From the NCBI RefSeq assembly GCF_030733545.1, contig NZ_JASHIU010000003.1, positions 186,001-250,000 of the forward strand: DNA of 64,000 nt, read 5' to 3'. Below the pieces are notes generated by a model, which did no database searches, was not told the DNA's origin, and worked only from the letters and a program-made list of their open reading frames with translations. Position numbers and translations under genes: made by a program. Positions 34,852 through 44,440 of this stretch are shown here, one piece after another. How positions within the stretch are numbered: the stretch's first letter is position 1; each line of letters opens with the position of its first letter. This DNA is from Oceanicaulis sp. MMSF_3324 (GTDB taxonomy: Bacteria > Pseudomonadota > Alphaproteobacteria > Caulobacterales > Maricaulaceae).

Positions 34852-36080
34852 CGCGCGCAGCGCCCCCCGCCGGCCGCTTCGAGCTCCCGGCACAGGGCCT
34901 CCGCCCCCGGCTCGTCACCACCTGCCCGCAACAGCCTCGCCAGCCCGCTCACAGCCTCGGCGTTCAGCGGATCAAGCGCCAGAACACGGCGATACCATAG
35001 CTCGGCCTGCTGAGGCGCCCCCGCCTCGGCGCGCAAACGCGCCACCGCCAGCCCCACTTCAGAATGCCAGGGCCGGATCGCGACTGGATTAACGGCGTAA
35101 TCGCGCGACATGGCTTCAAAGCTGCGCGCCAGAAGATCCGCCTGTCGGTCAGGATGGCCGGTCAGCTCCTCGAGCTCTGACAGATTGATCATCGCGCCCC
35201 AGTTTTCCGGGTCGATCACCAGCGCCCGGTCATATGCGCGACGCGCCGCGTCAAAGTCCGATTGCGCGGCCTTGATCAGTCCCAGCGCCCGCCAGGCGCG
35301 GGCATGGCCGGGATCAAGCCGGGTCGCCTCTTGCGCCAGGGCTTCGGCGCGCTCAAGCGCAGCCAGGGCGCGCGGCGTGTCCAGAGCGCCCGATTGCAAG
35401 GCCTCGGTCAGGGTGGAGCGGTTCGACGCGCCATCCAGATCCCAACGGATCACACGCTGGGTCAGCGCATTGGCCTGCCCGGCAAGCGCCGCCGCGTTTT
35501 CCGGGTCTTCGCTCAGCACACGCTCGTAAAGCCGCAAGGCCGCTTCATTGTCCGAACGGGTATATTGGGCGTAGAAGCCGTCGGCGCGATCAAGCAGCGC
35601 CAATGTCTCGCCTCGTGTTTGCGAGCCTTGATCCGGCGCTGAGGCCTGCGGGCTTCGCAACAGCACGCTGGCGCCGACCAGAATGACCACCAAAGCCAGG
35701 GCAGAAACCATCAGGACCGGTGCGCTCACCGTGCCGCCCGGCGCTTTCACCGCCTCATCCACAGGTTCGACGGGCGCGATCAGGCGATAGCCGCGACGCG
35801 ATACAGTCTGCACATAGCGCGGGGATTTCGCGTCATCCCCCAGCGCCTGACGCAGTTTCCAGACCGTGCGCGACAGCGCATCCTCATTGACGCTGGCGTC
35901 CGGCCAGAGCGCGGCGGCGATCTCGTCCTTCGAACGCACCTCGCCCTGAGCCCCGGCCAGATAGACCAGAAGGTCCATGACCTGTGGCTCAAGCTCGACC
36001 GGACCGGCCTCGCTCTCGATCCGGTTGATCGCCGGTTCGACCCGGATCGGGCCCATCACAAACGGGGTGTCAGCGCTCAT
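34848..36080 (-). CDS. ToxR/CadC-like membrane regulator with TPR domain
   Basis: A 410-residue protein. Residues 1-104 are an OmpR/PhoB-type winged helix (VELEPQVMDLLVYLAG, DEIAAALWPDASVNEDALSRTVWKLRQALGD, YVQTVSRRGYRLIAPV). One membrane helix lies at about 120-143 (VLMVSALALVVILVGASVLL). The outer part (about 160-405) is made of TPR-like helices with repeated A-x-A-W-x-x-L-G and A-x-x-x-Y-x-R-A-L patterns. Such proteins sense in the periplasm and bind DNA at the membrane. It is divergent from the S41 peptidase gene (132-base gap), a natural candidate target. Confidence 0.87.
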   Translation of the reverse strand: MSADTPFVMGPIRVEPAINRIESEAGPVELEPQVMDLLVYLAGAQGEVRSKDEIAAALWPDASVNEDALSRTVWKLRQALGDDAKSPRYVQTVSRRGYRLIAPVEPVDEAVKAPGGTVSAPVLMVSALALVVILVGASVLLRSPQASAPDQGSQTRGETLALLDRADGFYAQYTRSDNEAALRLYERVLSEDPENAAALAGQANALTQRVIRWDLDGASNRSTLTEALQSGALDTPRALAALERAEALAQEATRLDPGHARAWRALGLIKAAQSDFDAARRAYDRALVIDPENWGAMINLSELEELTGHPDRQADLLARSFEAMSRDYAVNPVAIRPWHSEVGLAVARLRAEAGAPQQAELWYRRVLALDPLNAEAVSGLARLLRAGGDEPGAEALCRELEAAGGGRCAR

Positions 36081-36212
36081 CAGTGCTCAAATCCGTAAAA
36101 GAAGGCAGGGTCAGACAATCAGGAAGTCTCGGTCATGGTCTTTTTGAGCCATCCGGTGTGCCTGAACCCGGCGTCCGCAAGGGGCGCAAGACCCATCAGA
36201 AGAGACTTATCC

Positions 36213-37661
36213 ATGATCATGCGATCCCTTTTCGCCGGACTGTTCGCCAGCCTCCTGATCCCCGCCTGTCAGGCCCAGGACCTGATCGCGCGCGAGGACG
36301 CCCTCGCTGACGCCCATATCCTTTATAATGGGCTTCAGCAGGCTCATTATGACCTGTTCGCGACCACGCCCAAGCCGGTTTACGACCAGTATTATCGCGA
36401 ATTGCAAAACGAGCTCGCCACGCAAGCGATGACTGTGCCGCAGCTGCATCGCGCTTTCCAGCGCTTCGCCGCCCACGCCCATATCGCCCATACCCGGATC
36501 GAAGGGCTCAATCCGGGCTTCTTCGATTATCTCGATGATGACAGCGCCCTGCTCTTCCCGCTGAGCTTTGAGGTGCGTGAGGGCGAGGTGATCATCACCC
36601 AGGCGCCTGCAGACTTTCCGGCGGCCCCCGGCGACCGGATCGTCTCGCTGGATGGCGCGACGAATTCAGACTGGCTGGCGCGCCTGACCCGCAATGTCTC
36701 GGCGGAAACATCGTCTCTGGCCTATGCCCAGATGGAGGGCAGCGAAGCCTATTATGTGTGGTTGGAATACGGGCCGCGCGATGCGTTCACGGTGGGGATT
36801 GAAACCGCGAACGGCCAGTCGCGCACGCTGGAGCTGCCCGCCATCACCTATGAGGCGCTGATGAACCGTGACGGGCTGGCGCGTGTGGATCTGAGCGGTC
36901 GCGACGCGCGCCTGCTGACCGAAGACATCGCCTATCTGCGCCCCGGCCCCTTTTACGACATCGAGGCGCAATCGGCCGAAACCGCCTATCTGCCCGAAGC
37001 CGTCTCCGCGTTTTCCGATTTCGTGGATGAAAGCTTTGAAAACTTCATTCAAGCTGGCGCGGAGGCTGTGATCCTGGACCTGCGCAACAATCCCGGCGGC
37101 AGCAACGCCTTTTCCGATCTGCTGCTGAGCTGGATTGCCGACCGTCCCTTCCGTTTCGCGTCGGACTTCCGCATCCGGATCAGCGAGCAAAGCATCGCCT
37201 CCAACCAGGCGCGCATCGACGCCGGGGACACCGGGCTCTCGCTGACCCTGGCGGAGTTGTATGACGGCGTCCCGCTGGGCGAGACCGTCAGTTTCGAGAT
37301 CGACTATGTCCATCCGCGTGACGGCCAGCGTTTTGAAGGCCGGGTCTATGCCCTTGTGAACCGGCAGAGCTATTCCAACGCCGTGTCCGTCGGCGCCATC
37401 ATCCAGGATTACGGTTTTGGCGACGTGATCGGTGAAGCCACCACCGACATGACCACCACTTATGGCGCCATGGAGCAGTTCACCCTGCCCCGCACCGGGC
37501 TTGTGGTCGGCTATCCCAAGGCGCTGATCATTCGCCCCAATGGCGATGAAACCGCAGCGCCGCTGATCCCGGATACGCGTCTGGCCACGCCGGACATTGG
37601 CGACACTGGCGATCGCGTATTGGCCGACGCCATCGCCCATGTGGAGCGGGCATTGCGGTGA
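36213..37661 (+). CDS. Exported S41-family peptidase
   Basis: A 482-residue protein with an N-terminal signal segment (SLFAGLFASLLIPACQA). It may be a lipoprotein, but LIPAC has proline at -2, so ordinary cleavage is as likely. The C-terminal S41/tail-specific-protease core includes LDLRNNPGGSNAF (residues 288-300) and ALVNRQSYSNAVSVGA (380-395), with Ser388 as probable nucleophile. A central region may be a PDZ-like substrate-binding part. The start at 36213 has AGAAGAGAC in front. The protein is probably periplasmic. Confidence 0.85.
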   Translation: MIMRSLFAGLFASLLIPACQAQDLIAREDALADAHILYNGLQQAHYDLFATTPKPVYDQYYRELQNELATQAMTVPQLHRAFQRFAAHAHIAHTRIEGLNPGFFDYLDDDSALLFPLSFEVREGEVIITQAPADFPAAPGDRIVSLDGATNSDWLARLTRNVSAETSSLAYAQMEGSEAYYVWLEYGPRDAFTVGIETANGQSRTLELPAITYEALMNRDGLARVDLSGRDARLLTEDIAYLRPGPFYDIEAQSAETAYLPEAVSAFSDFVDESFENFIQAGAEAVILDLRNNPGGSNAFSDLLLSWIADRPFRFASDFRIRISEQSIASNQARIDAGDTGLSLTLAELYDGVPLGETVSFEIDYVHPRDGQRFEGRVYALVNRQSYSNAVSVGAIIQDYGFGDVIGEATTDMTTTYGAMEQFTLPRTGLVVGYPKALIIRPNGDETAAPLIPDTRLATPDIGDTGDRVLADAIAHVERALR

Positions 37662-37713
37662 CACAGGCAAGGCTGTGACATAGGCTGAGCCGAAGGAGCA
37701 ACGGGGGGCCAGA

Positions 37714-38622
37714 ATGCATCCATACAAACGCGACCGGGTTCGCGCCTTCATCGCGCATCGATCACTCTGGACCCTCAGCGCCTGCTTCATCCTCTCCTAT
37801 CCGGCCGCAGCCCTGATTGCGAGCGCGCCCTCGACCCTTTTGCGCCTGCATGATGGCCATCAAAGCGCGCTCGGTCATCTCTGGGCCCTGTCACGGGACA
37901 CCCTGTCCTTCCTGTTTTCTCACGACGCCACGGCGCTCGTGAGCGACACCTATCCGGTCATCGTGATGTTTGTGTTGCATGGCTTCGCCATGCTCGCGCC
38001 GGGCTTCTTCTTCGGCGTGGTGGTGTTCAAATACTTCGTTCCGCGCAAGAAGCTGATCATCTGGAGCAAGCGGCTCGATCTCTTTGAACAGGGGAGCGGC
38101 CATGTGCTCTCGCCCATGTTCTACATTGCGTCGCGACTGGATATCGCCAGCCTCAATTTCACCGTCGTGCTGCGCGTTTACGAGAGCCGTTATGAATCGG
38201 GTGAGAATGGCCGCTATCCGCTCAAATCCACGCGCATTCACGCCAGCTGGAGCGAGATGTTCCTGCCCTATCCGTTCGTGCCGTCCACATTCGGCATTCC
38301 GATCGTCCTGTTCGATCCGGCCTCACCGCCGCAAACGCTGAAGCCCGAAACCGTCTATCTGGCGCTGGATGACAACCAGACTCTCAGCCGCCTGCTCTAT
38401 GAGGATGTGGACGTCGACATCGCTCAGGGCGACTGGGCCGAGCTTCATATCCTGGCCCAGGGGCCAGTCCCGGAGCTGGATTCAAATCTGTGCGAAGCGA
38501 CGACCTATGACCTGACCACGGCCTTGCGCACCACTCCGGGCCCACGCCCCCAGACGCCCTATAATCGGGATAAACGCGCCTTTGACGTTTCGCGTGAGGA
38601 ATGGCGCAAATTCAGGAACTGA
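37714..38622 (+). CDS. Two-helix membrane protein with Kir-like C-terminal domain
   Basis: A 302-residue protein. Helices are predicted at about residues 17-41 and 83-108, with a 40-residue loop between them and a long cytosolic tail. The tail pattern recalls bacterial Kir channels: VPRKKLIIWSKRLDLF after helix 2, LNFTVVLRVYE, then ELHILAQG, CEATTYDLTTAL and the ending KRAFDVSREEWRKF. The loop lacks the TxGYG filter, so it is unlikely to conduct K+ in the usual way. I am unsure of this homology; the safe statement is a membrane protein of unknown function. Its end overlaps the convergent DUF1028 gene by 11 bases. Confidence 0.6.
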   Translation: MHPYKRDRVRAFIAHRSLWTLSACFILSYPAAALIASAPSTLLRLHDGHQSALGHLWALSRDTLSFLFSHDATALVSDTYPVIVMFVLHGFAMLAPGFFFGVVVFKYFVPRKKLIIWSKRLDLFEQGSGHVLSPMFYIASRLDIASLNFTVVLRVYESRYESGENGRYPLKSTRIHASWSEMFLPYPFVPSTFGIPIVLFDPASPPQTLKPETVYLALDDNQTLSRLLYEDVDVDIAQGDWAELHILAQGPVPELDSNLCEATTYDLTTALRTTPGPRPQTPYNRDKRAFDVSREEWRKFRN

Positions 38623-39238
38623 CGGACGGTCCCGCCCAATCACGCACCAGTGCCGCCAGTTCATCCAGAGGACGGGGCGACGCATCCACACGAAGATCCA
38701 CGCCGTAATGGGCCGCATTGCGTATGGATGTGACCCGCAGCCCCGCCGCCAGGCGTCCCCGCTTGTCCCCGCCCGCCGCATCGGCGGCGCGCGCTGCGCC
38801 CATGAGCGCATCGGTCAGGCTCTGGCCGTCCTTGATCAGGGCGCGGAATGCCCGGTCCAGCTCCTGAGCGGCGCCGGCCACAACTGTATTGGCGATCACC
38901 AGATGCGTCTCGCCTTGGATATGCACTTCGTCAGAGCCGGAGACAGAAGTCGGGCTGTGCGCCATCGCGCCGTGGCGATCAATGCAGCCCGCCTGAATGC
39001 GATCGGGCCGAACTGCCTGCGCCTTGAGCCGCTCCAGCACTTCACGTGCGGGCAGCCCCTCCATGAGATCAGCCACGGCCTGGGCGAGCAGAACCGGTTC
39101 GGACTCATACTGGGTCGCGAGAACGCCGGCTCCGGGCTGGGCACGCAGCACCACGCCGGCGACGCCCGGATACATGGAAAAGGTGACGCCTCCCATCTGG
39201 TCGTGTTCAGCGTCAAAGGCCAGCAAGGTCAAAGTCAT
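38612..39238 (-). CDS. DUF1028 family protein (Ntn-hydrolase-like)
   Basis: A 208-residue protein matching the DUF1028 pattern: TLTLLAFDAEHDQMGG at the start, then GVVLRAQPGAGVLATQY, a segment with VIANTVV, and AARAADAAGGDKRGRLAAGLRV, with YGVDLRVDASPRPLDEL at the end. The family has an Ntn-hydrolase-like fold and unknown activity. The family usually has a further peptidoglycan-binding domain in longer members; here only the core is present. It has no obvious functional neighbour. Confidence 0.85.
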   Translation of the reverse strand: MTLTLLAFDAEHDQMGGVTFSMYPGVAGVVLRAQPGAGVLATQYESEPVLLAQAVADLMEGLPAREVLERLKAQAVRPDRIQAGCIDRHGAMAHSPTSVSGSDEVHIQGETHLVIANTVVAGAAQELDRAFRALIKDGQSLTDALMGAARAADAAGGDKRGRLAAGLRVTSIRNAAHYGVDLRVDASPRPLDELAALVRDWAGPSVSS

Positions 39239-39301
39239 GTTCGTCCAGCGCCCAATCCGTGCTGCGAAATCGGATTACCAGCCTAGCCAATGACGGCCCA
39301 C

Positions 39302-39331
39302 AAAAAACCCCGGCGGATGGCTCCGCCGGGG
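39302..39331 (-). terminator. Intrinsic terminator of ndk
   Basis: A 10-bp perfect stem (CCCCGGCGGA / TCCGCCGGGG) with a TGGC loop is followed on the minus strand by TTTTTTG. It lies 26 bases after the ndk stop. Confidence 0.9.
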
Positions 39332-39357
39332 TTCGTTTTCAGCTCTGCAGAGGCAGA

Positions 39358-39780
39358 TTAGCCGACGATCTCGTCTTCAGAGAAGAAGAACGGGATTTCC
39401 TGAGCGGCGGTTTCCGGAGCGTCGGAGCCGTGCACGGAGTTGGCTTCGATGGATTCGGCGAACTCCTTGCGGATGGTGCCCGGCGCGGCATCTTCCGGAT
39501 TGGTGGCGCCCATAACTTCGCGGTATTTCGCGATGGCGTCTTCACCTTCGAGAACCTGCACGACCACCGGGCCGGAGATCATGAAGCTCACGAGATCGCC
39601 GAAGAAGGGGCGCTCTTTGTGCACGGCGTAGAAGCCTTCAGCCTGCTCTTTGCTCAGACGGATGCGCTTCTGGGCGATGATGCGCAGGCCGGCTTCCTCG
39701 ATCTTGGCGTTGATGGCGCCGGTGAGGTTACGCGCGGTCGCGTCGGGTTTGATGATGGAGAAGGTGCGCTGGATCGCCAT
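39358..39780 (-). CDS. ndk: Nucleoside diphosphate kinase
   Basis: A 140-residue kinase that balances NTP and dNTP pools by a phosphohistidine mechanism. [13 protein letters not shown] (residues 6-18), the nucleotide-binding [14 protein letters not shown] (91-104) and catalytic His117 in [12 protein letters not shown] are intact. The length is standard for the tetrameric bacterial enzyme. It is a single-gene transcript with its own terminator. Confidence 0.97.
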   Translation of the reverse strand: MAIQRTFSIIKPDATARNLTGAINAKIEEAGLRIIAQKRIRLSKEQAEGFYAVHKERPFFGDLVSFMISGPVVVQVLEGEDAIAKYREVMGATNPEDAAPGTIRKEFAESIEANSVHGSDAPETAAQEIPFFFSEDEIVG

Positions 39781-39890
39781 GAGTGATCGTCCCTAACTGG
39801 CCCCTCTACCTTGGAGGGGTGAATGGATTTGCCGCGGCTTATAGCCATGCCGGGCGGGGATGAAAACCCGTGTCCGCCATTGCGGCTGAA

Positions 39891-40655
39891 CTAGTTCGCG
39901 CTCAGCCCGTCAAATCCCGCCATCCGCCAGATTTCATCGGGCGTATAGGCGCTGAGTTCCACAATGCCGAGGCCGGAGCGCGTCATGGCCTGGCGCACCA
40001 GCTCCGCGCCGGTCCGATACCCGACCGCTTCCCGGCCATCGGGATGGGCGAACATCCACGCGCCGTAATCGGCGTTGCGCGGCAGGGCGCGGATCTCTTC
40101 GGACCAGGTCTTGAAGGTTTCCGTATCCAGCGGCGCATAGGCCGTCTCACGCCCCTCATACTGCTCGGCATAGATCTCCGCGAGCCCTTCATTGGCTGCG
40201 GCAATGGCGATTCCGGGGCCATAGGCGTTGTTCTCGATGGTCCAGCCGCGCGCCAGATGATGCATCTCGTGAAGACCTGTGCGCATGAGCCCGTCGCGCG
40301 CCGCCGCTTCAAGCCCGCCCGGATAGGTGACCGATAGTTCCAGGACCAGCCCGCCCGGACGTTGCGCCCGCCCCGTCACGCCGCCCAGCGCATCCACGCT
40401 CGGGCGATGGATGGGGTGTACCTCAATCGTCACGGCCTCGGTGAGCCTGGGGAAGTCCGCTTTCGTAATCTGATACGCGGCATACAGGGTCTCGGTGATC
40501 ACGGCGCGTTCGGCGGGCGTGAACACATGATCCGCACCGGTTTCAAACTGGACGGAGACAGCCGCTTGCGCATTGGAAATCTGCTGGCTGGCGAGGGCCA
40601 CCGCCGTCGTTCCCGACGCGCCCAGCGCAAGGGCGAGCATAAGAGTTCTGAACAT
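39891..40655 (-). CDS. Exported DUF2268-like zinc metallopeptidase
   Basis: A 254-residue protein with a signal peptide (RTLMLALALGASGTTAVALA) and a probable zinc site: HEMHH at residues 129-133 and Glu156 in NEGLAEIYAEQ about 25 residues later. This is the gluzincin-like spacing of DUF2268 proteins (HExxH plus E). The ATG at 40655 is chosen over a TTG six bases earlier. It is probably a periplasmic protease or an inactive relative; the natural substrate is unknown. It is divergent from the ABC-F gene with 156 bases between. Confidence 0.75.
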   Translation of the reverse strand: MFRTLMLALALGASGTTAVALASQQISNAQAAVSVQFETGADHVFTPAERAVITETLYAAYQITKADFPRLTEAVTIEVHPIHRPSVDALGGVTGRAQRPGGLVLELSVTYPGGLEAAARDGLMRTGLHEMHHLARGWTIENNAYGPGIAIAAANEGLAEIYAEQYEGRETAYAPLDTETFKTWSEEIRALPRNADYGAWMFAHPDGREAVGYRTGAELVRQAMTRSGLGIVELSAYTPDEIWRMAGFDGLSAN

Positions 40656-40811
40656 GACCAACCTGTTTGTTGTGTGATTATGCCCTCCTGCCTACGCCCC
40701 GCCTGTTTGGCTCTGGATTACTGGCAGGTGACAAATCGGAAAGCGCCGCAGCAGGCTCAGGCGCGCAATCGACTTGCCCGGCGTCAAAGAGCGCGCTAAC
40801 CGGCACGCCTT

Positions 40812-42692
40812 ATGTTGCACATCAATGACCTCTCCCACCGCATTGACGGACGCCTATTGTTTGATCAGGCGACGCTGTTCCTGCCCGCCAAGACCCGCAT
40901 GGGGCTTGTGGGACGCAACGGTACGGGCAAATCCACCCTGTTCCGCCTGATCCTGGGCGATCAGAGCCCGGATGACGGTTCGGTCAATGTGCAGCCCGGC
41001 GCCCGGATCGGCACAGTGGCGCAGGAAGCGCCTGCGGGTCAGACCTCGGTCATGGACTTCGTCCTCGCCGCCGATCTTGAACGCACCGCCCTGCTCGCCG
41101 AGGCGGAAACCGCAACCGATCCGCATCGGATCGCCGACATCCAGACCCGGCTCGCCGATATTGACGCGCATTCGGCGGAAGCGCGGGCAGGCGCGATCCT
41201 CAATGGTCTGGGGTTTGATACGAAGGACCAGGCGCGCGCCTGCGCCGAGTTCTCCGGCGGCTGGCGCATGCGCGTGGCCATGGCGGCGACCCTGTTCGCC
41301 CAGCCCGACCTTCTGCTGCTGGATGAACCGACCAACTATCTCGACCTTGAGGGCGCGGTCTGGCTGGAAACCCATCTCCAGAAATTTCCCGGCGCGGCCC
41401 TGATCATTTCCCACGACCGCGATCTGCTGAACGCGTCGGTGCATTCCATCGTCCACCTGAAAGACCTGAAACTGTCGGTCTGGGATGGCGGCTATGACCA
41501 GTTCCAGCGCCAGCTGGCTGAGCGGCAGCGCCTGCAGATGAAGATGGTGGAGCGCCAGGAGGACGAGAAACGCCGCCTGCAGGCCTTCGTGGACCGGTTC
41601 AAGGCCAAGGCCAGCAAGGCCAAGCAGGCCCAGTCCCGCGTCAAACGCATCGAGAAGATGCAGCCCATCGCCACCATGGTGGAAGATCCCGTCGCGCCGT
41701 TCGAGTTTCCGAACGCCGAGCGGCGCATGGCCAATCCGCTGGTGAGGTTTGATGAATGTGAGACCGGCTATTCCGAAGACAAGCCGATCCTGAAGAATCT
41801 CGGCATGCGCATCGATATTGATGACCGCATCGGTCTTCTGGGACGCAATGGCGCGGGCAAATCCACCTTCGCCAAGCTGCTGACCGGCGCCTTGCCCATC
41901 ACCTCGGGCGCCATGCGCATGCACAAGAAGGCGGTGGTCGCCCATTTCGCCCAGCACCAGATCGACGCCCTGTCGCCGAACCATTCCGCCTACACGCATG
42001 TGCTCGAGCGCATGGAGGATGCGACAGAGGCCGAGCGTCGCTCCCGCCTCGCCCGCTTCGGCCTGCCCGCCAATCGCCAGGAAACGCCCGCCAAGAACCT
42101 CTCAGGGGGTGAGAAGGCGCGCCTTCTGATGAACCTCATCACCTTTGACGGCGCCCATCTTCTGATCCTCGACGAGCCGACCAACCACCTCGATATTGAC
42201 AGCCGTGAAGCGCTCAAGGCCGCGATCAACGAGTTTGCGGGCGCGGTGGTGATCATCTCCCACGACCGGGATCTGATCGAGAGCTGCGTGGATCGGCTGT
42301 GGCTGGCCGCAGATGGCACGATCAAGCCTTATGACGGGGATGTGGACGACTATCGCCGCGAGCTTCTGGCGGGGGAAGCCAAGCCGCGCGACAAGTCCAG
42401 ACCCATGGGCGGGCAGAAGACCCAGGACCGGCGCGAGGCCGCCGCCGCGCGCGAAAAACTCAAACCTCTCAAGGCGCAAGCGGCCAAATGGGAGAAAGAG
42501 ATTGAACGCCTGAAGGGCGTGCTTGAAAAGATCGACGCGGGTCTCGCCGTGGATGGCCTCTGGGAGAAGGACCCCAATCTCGCGACCGAGCTGACCAAGA
42601 AGCGCTCAAAATGCGTCGATCTCATCGACGAGGCCGAGATGGCCTGGCTGGAAGCGGAAGAAGCCATCGAGGCGGCGCAGAGCGCGGTCTAA
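40812..42692 (+). CDS. ABC-F family ATPase (YheS/Uup-like translation factor)
   Basis: A 626-residue soluble protein with two ABC domains and no membrane part. The first has GLVGRNGTGKST near 33 and FSGGWRMRVAMAATLFAQPDLLLLDEPTNYLD. The second has GLLGRNGAGKST near 345 and LSGGEKARLLMNLITF plus LLILDEPTNHLD. The linker between them is long and basic (RFKAKASKAKQAQSRVKRIEKM), the P-site tRNA-interaction motif of ABC-F proteins. A C-terminal coiled coil (AREKLKPLKAQAAKWEKEIERL) follows. YheS is the closest remembered type by length and linker. Confidence 0.93.
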   Translation: MLHINDLSHRIDGRLLFDQATLFLPAKTRMGLVGRNGTGKSTLFRLILGDQSPDDGSVNVQPGARIGTVAQEAPAGQTSVMDFVLAADLERTALLAEAETATDPHRIADIQTRLADIDAHSAEARAGAILNGLGFDTKDQARACAEFSGGWRMRVAMAATLFAQPDLLLLDEPTNYLDLEGAVWLETHLQKFPGAALIISHDRDLLNASVHSIVHLKDLKLSVWDGGYDQFQRQLAERQRLQMKMVERQEDEKRRLQAFVDRFKAKASKAKQAQSRVKRIEKMQPIATMVEDPVAPFEFPNAERRMANPLVRFDECETGYSEDKPILKNLGMRIDIDDRIGLLGRNGAGKSTFAKLLTGALPITSGAMRMHKKAVVAHFAQHQIDALSPNHSAYTHVLERMEDATEAERRSRLARFGLPANRQETPAKNLSGGEKARLLMNLITFDGAHLLILDEPTNHLDIDSREALKAAINEFAGAVVIISHDRDLIESCVDRLWLAADGTIKPYDGDVDDYRRELLAGEAKPRDKSRPMGGQKTQDRREAAAAREKLKPLKAQAAKWEKEIERLKGVLEKIDAGLAVDGLWEKDPNLATELTKKRSKCVDLIDEAEMAWLEAEEAIEAAQSAV

Positions 42693-42811
42693 ACCACTGC
42701 TGAATACGCCTAAAGTCGCGTGACCTTCGGTCGCCTTGCCCCTGTAGCTTTCCGGTGTCGGAATGGTCCGATCAAGACGTTTGTCAAAACGCGACCCCGG
42801 GGAGTTCTCAG

Positions 42812-44437
42812 TTGAGCCAGATGTATGACACGGGCCTGGACCGTAAGGCCGCCAACCATGTGCCGATCAGCCCGATCAGCTTTCTGACGCGCACCGCCCG
42901 CGCCTATCCTGAAAAGCTCGCCGTGATCCATGGCGATATCCGCCGCAACTGGGGCGAGGTGTATGAGCGTTCGGTTCGGCTCGCCTCGGCGCTGTCAAAG
43001 CGCGGGGTGAAAAAGGGCGACACGGTCGCGGTGATGGCGCCGAACATTCCCGCCTTCGTGGACGCCCATTTCGGCGTGCCCATGTCCGGCGCCGTGCTCA
43101 ACGCGCTCAATATCCGGCTTGATGCGGAAGCCATCGCCTTCATCCTCAAGCATGGCGAGGCGAAGGTGATCCTGGTGGATCGCGAATTCTCCTCGGTCAT
43201 CGCCCGTGCGGTGCAGGAGATCGACACCAAACCCCTGATCATCGATATCGACGACCCGCTGGCCGAGCATGGCGATCTGATTGGCGAGGTCGAGTATGAG
43301 GCCTTCCTCAAGGAGGGCGATCCCGAGTTTGATTTCCATCGCGCCGATGATGAATGGGACGCGATTGCGCTCAACTACACCTCGGGCACGACGGGCGACC
43401 CCAAAGGCGTCGTCACCCATCACCGGGGCGCGTATCTCAACGCCGTGGGCAATGCGATGGAATGGGATATGCCCCATTTCCCGGTCTATCTGTGGACCCT
43501 GCCCATGTTCCACTGCAATGGCTGGTGCTTCCCCTGGACCATCGCAGCCAAGGCGGGTGTCAATGTCTGCCTGCGCCGGGTCGAACCCTTCGCCATCCTC
43601 TCCGCCATCGCCGAGCACAAAGTCACCCATCTGTGCGGCGCGCCCATCGTGATGAGCATGATGATCCAGCTGCCCGAAAAAGAACGGCCGGACTTTGACC
43701 ATCCCGTCGCGATGATGACCGCCGGCGCCTCCCCGCCCGCCACGGTGATTGCGGGCATGGAAGCGATGGGCGTTACCGTCACCCACACCTATGGCCTGAC
43801 CGAGGTCTATGGCCCCTCCATCGCCTGTGCGTGGAAACCCGAATGGGATGATCTGCCGCTGAAAGAGCGCGCCCGCCTGAAGGCGCGTCAGGGCCTGCCG
43901 TACATCACTCAGGAGGACCTGATGGTCGCCAATCCCGAAACCATGGAGCCCCTGCCCTGGGATGGCAAAAGCCTTGGCGAGATCATGATCCGCGGCAATG
44001 CGGTGATGAAAGGGTATCTGAAGAACCCCGCCACCACCGAGAAGAGCTTCAAGGGCGGCTGGTTCCATACCGGCGACCTCGCCGTCACCCATCCTGACGG
44101 GCATGTGGAGATCAAGGACCGCTCAAAGGACATCATCATTTCGGGTGGCGAGAATATCTCCTCGGTCGAGGTGGAGGATGTGCTCTACAGCCATCCGGAC
44201 GTGGCCGCCGCCGCCGTGGTCGCCAAGCCTGACGCCAAATGGGGCGAAACGCCCTGCGCCTTCATCGAGCTGAAGACCGGCGCCAATGTGAGCGAAGCCG
44301 ACATCATCGAATACGCCCGCGAGCATCTGGCGCACTTCAAGGCGCCGCGCCTCGTCGTCTTCGGCGAACTGCCCAAGACCGCCACCGGCAAGATCCAGAA
44401 ATTCATGCTCCGCGATCGCGCACGGGAGATGCATTAG
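42812..44437 (+). CDS. Acyl-CoA synthetase (AMP-binding enzyme)
   Basis: A 541-residue ligase activating a carboxylic acid as acyl-AMP and then acyl-CoA. Family motifs are YTSGTTGDPKGVVTHHRG (the phosphate-binding loop), YGLTEVYGP, GWFHTGDLAVTHPDGHVEIKDRSKDIIISGGENIS, and the catalytic lysine in KTATGKIQKFMLR. A TTG at 42812 is the probable start, seven bases after GGGGAG; the next ATG is at 42821. It belongs to the medium/long-chain or short-chain (3-methylmercaptopropionate-like) group. The substrate is not determined by sequence. Confidence 0.92.
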   Translation: MSQMYDTGLDRKAANHVPISPISFLTRTARAYPEKLAVIHGDIRRNWGEVYERSVRLASALSKRGVKKGDTVAVMAPNIPAFVDAHFGVPMSGAVLNALNIRLDAEAIAFILKHGEAKVILVDREFSSVIARAVQEIDTKPLIIDIDDPLAEHGDLIGEVEYEAFLKEGDPEFDFHRADDEWDAIALNYTSGTTGDPKGVVTHHRGAYLNAVGNAMEWDMPHFPVYLWTLPMFHCNGWCFPWTIAAKAGVNVCLRRVEPFAILSAIAEHKVTHLCGAPIVMSMMIQLPEKERPDFDHPVAMMTAGASPPATVIAGMEAMGVTVTHTYGLTEVYGPSIACAWKPEWDDLPLKERARLKARQGLPYITQEDLMVANPETMEPLPWDGKSLGEIMIRGNAVMKGYLKNPATTEKSFKGGWFHTGDLAVTHPDGHVEIKDRSKDIIISGGENISSVEVEDVLYSHPDVAAAAVVAKPDAKWGETPCAFIELKTGANVSEADIIEYAREHLAHFKAPRLVVFGELPKTATGKIQKFMLRDRAREMH

Positions 44438-44440
44438 GGG

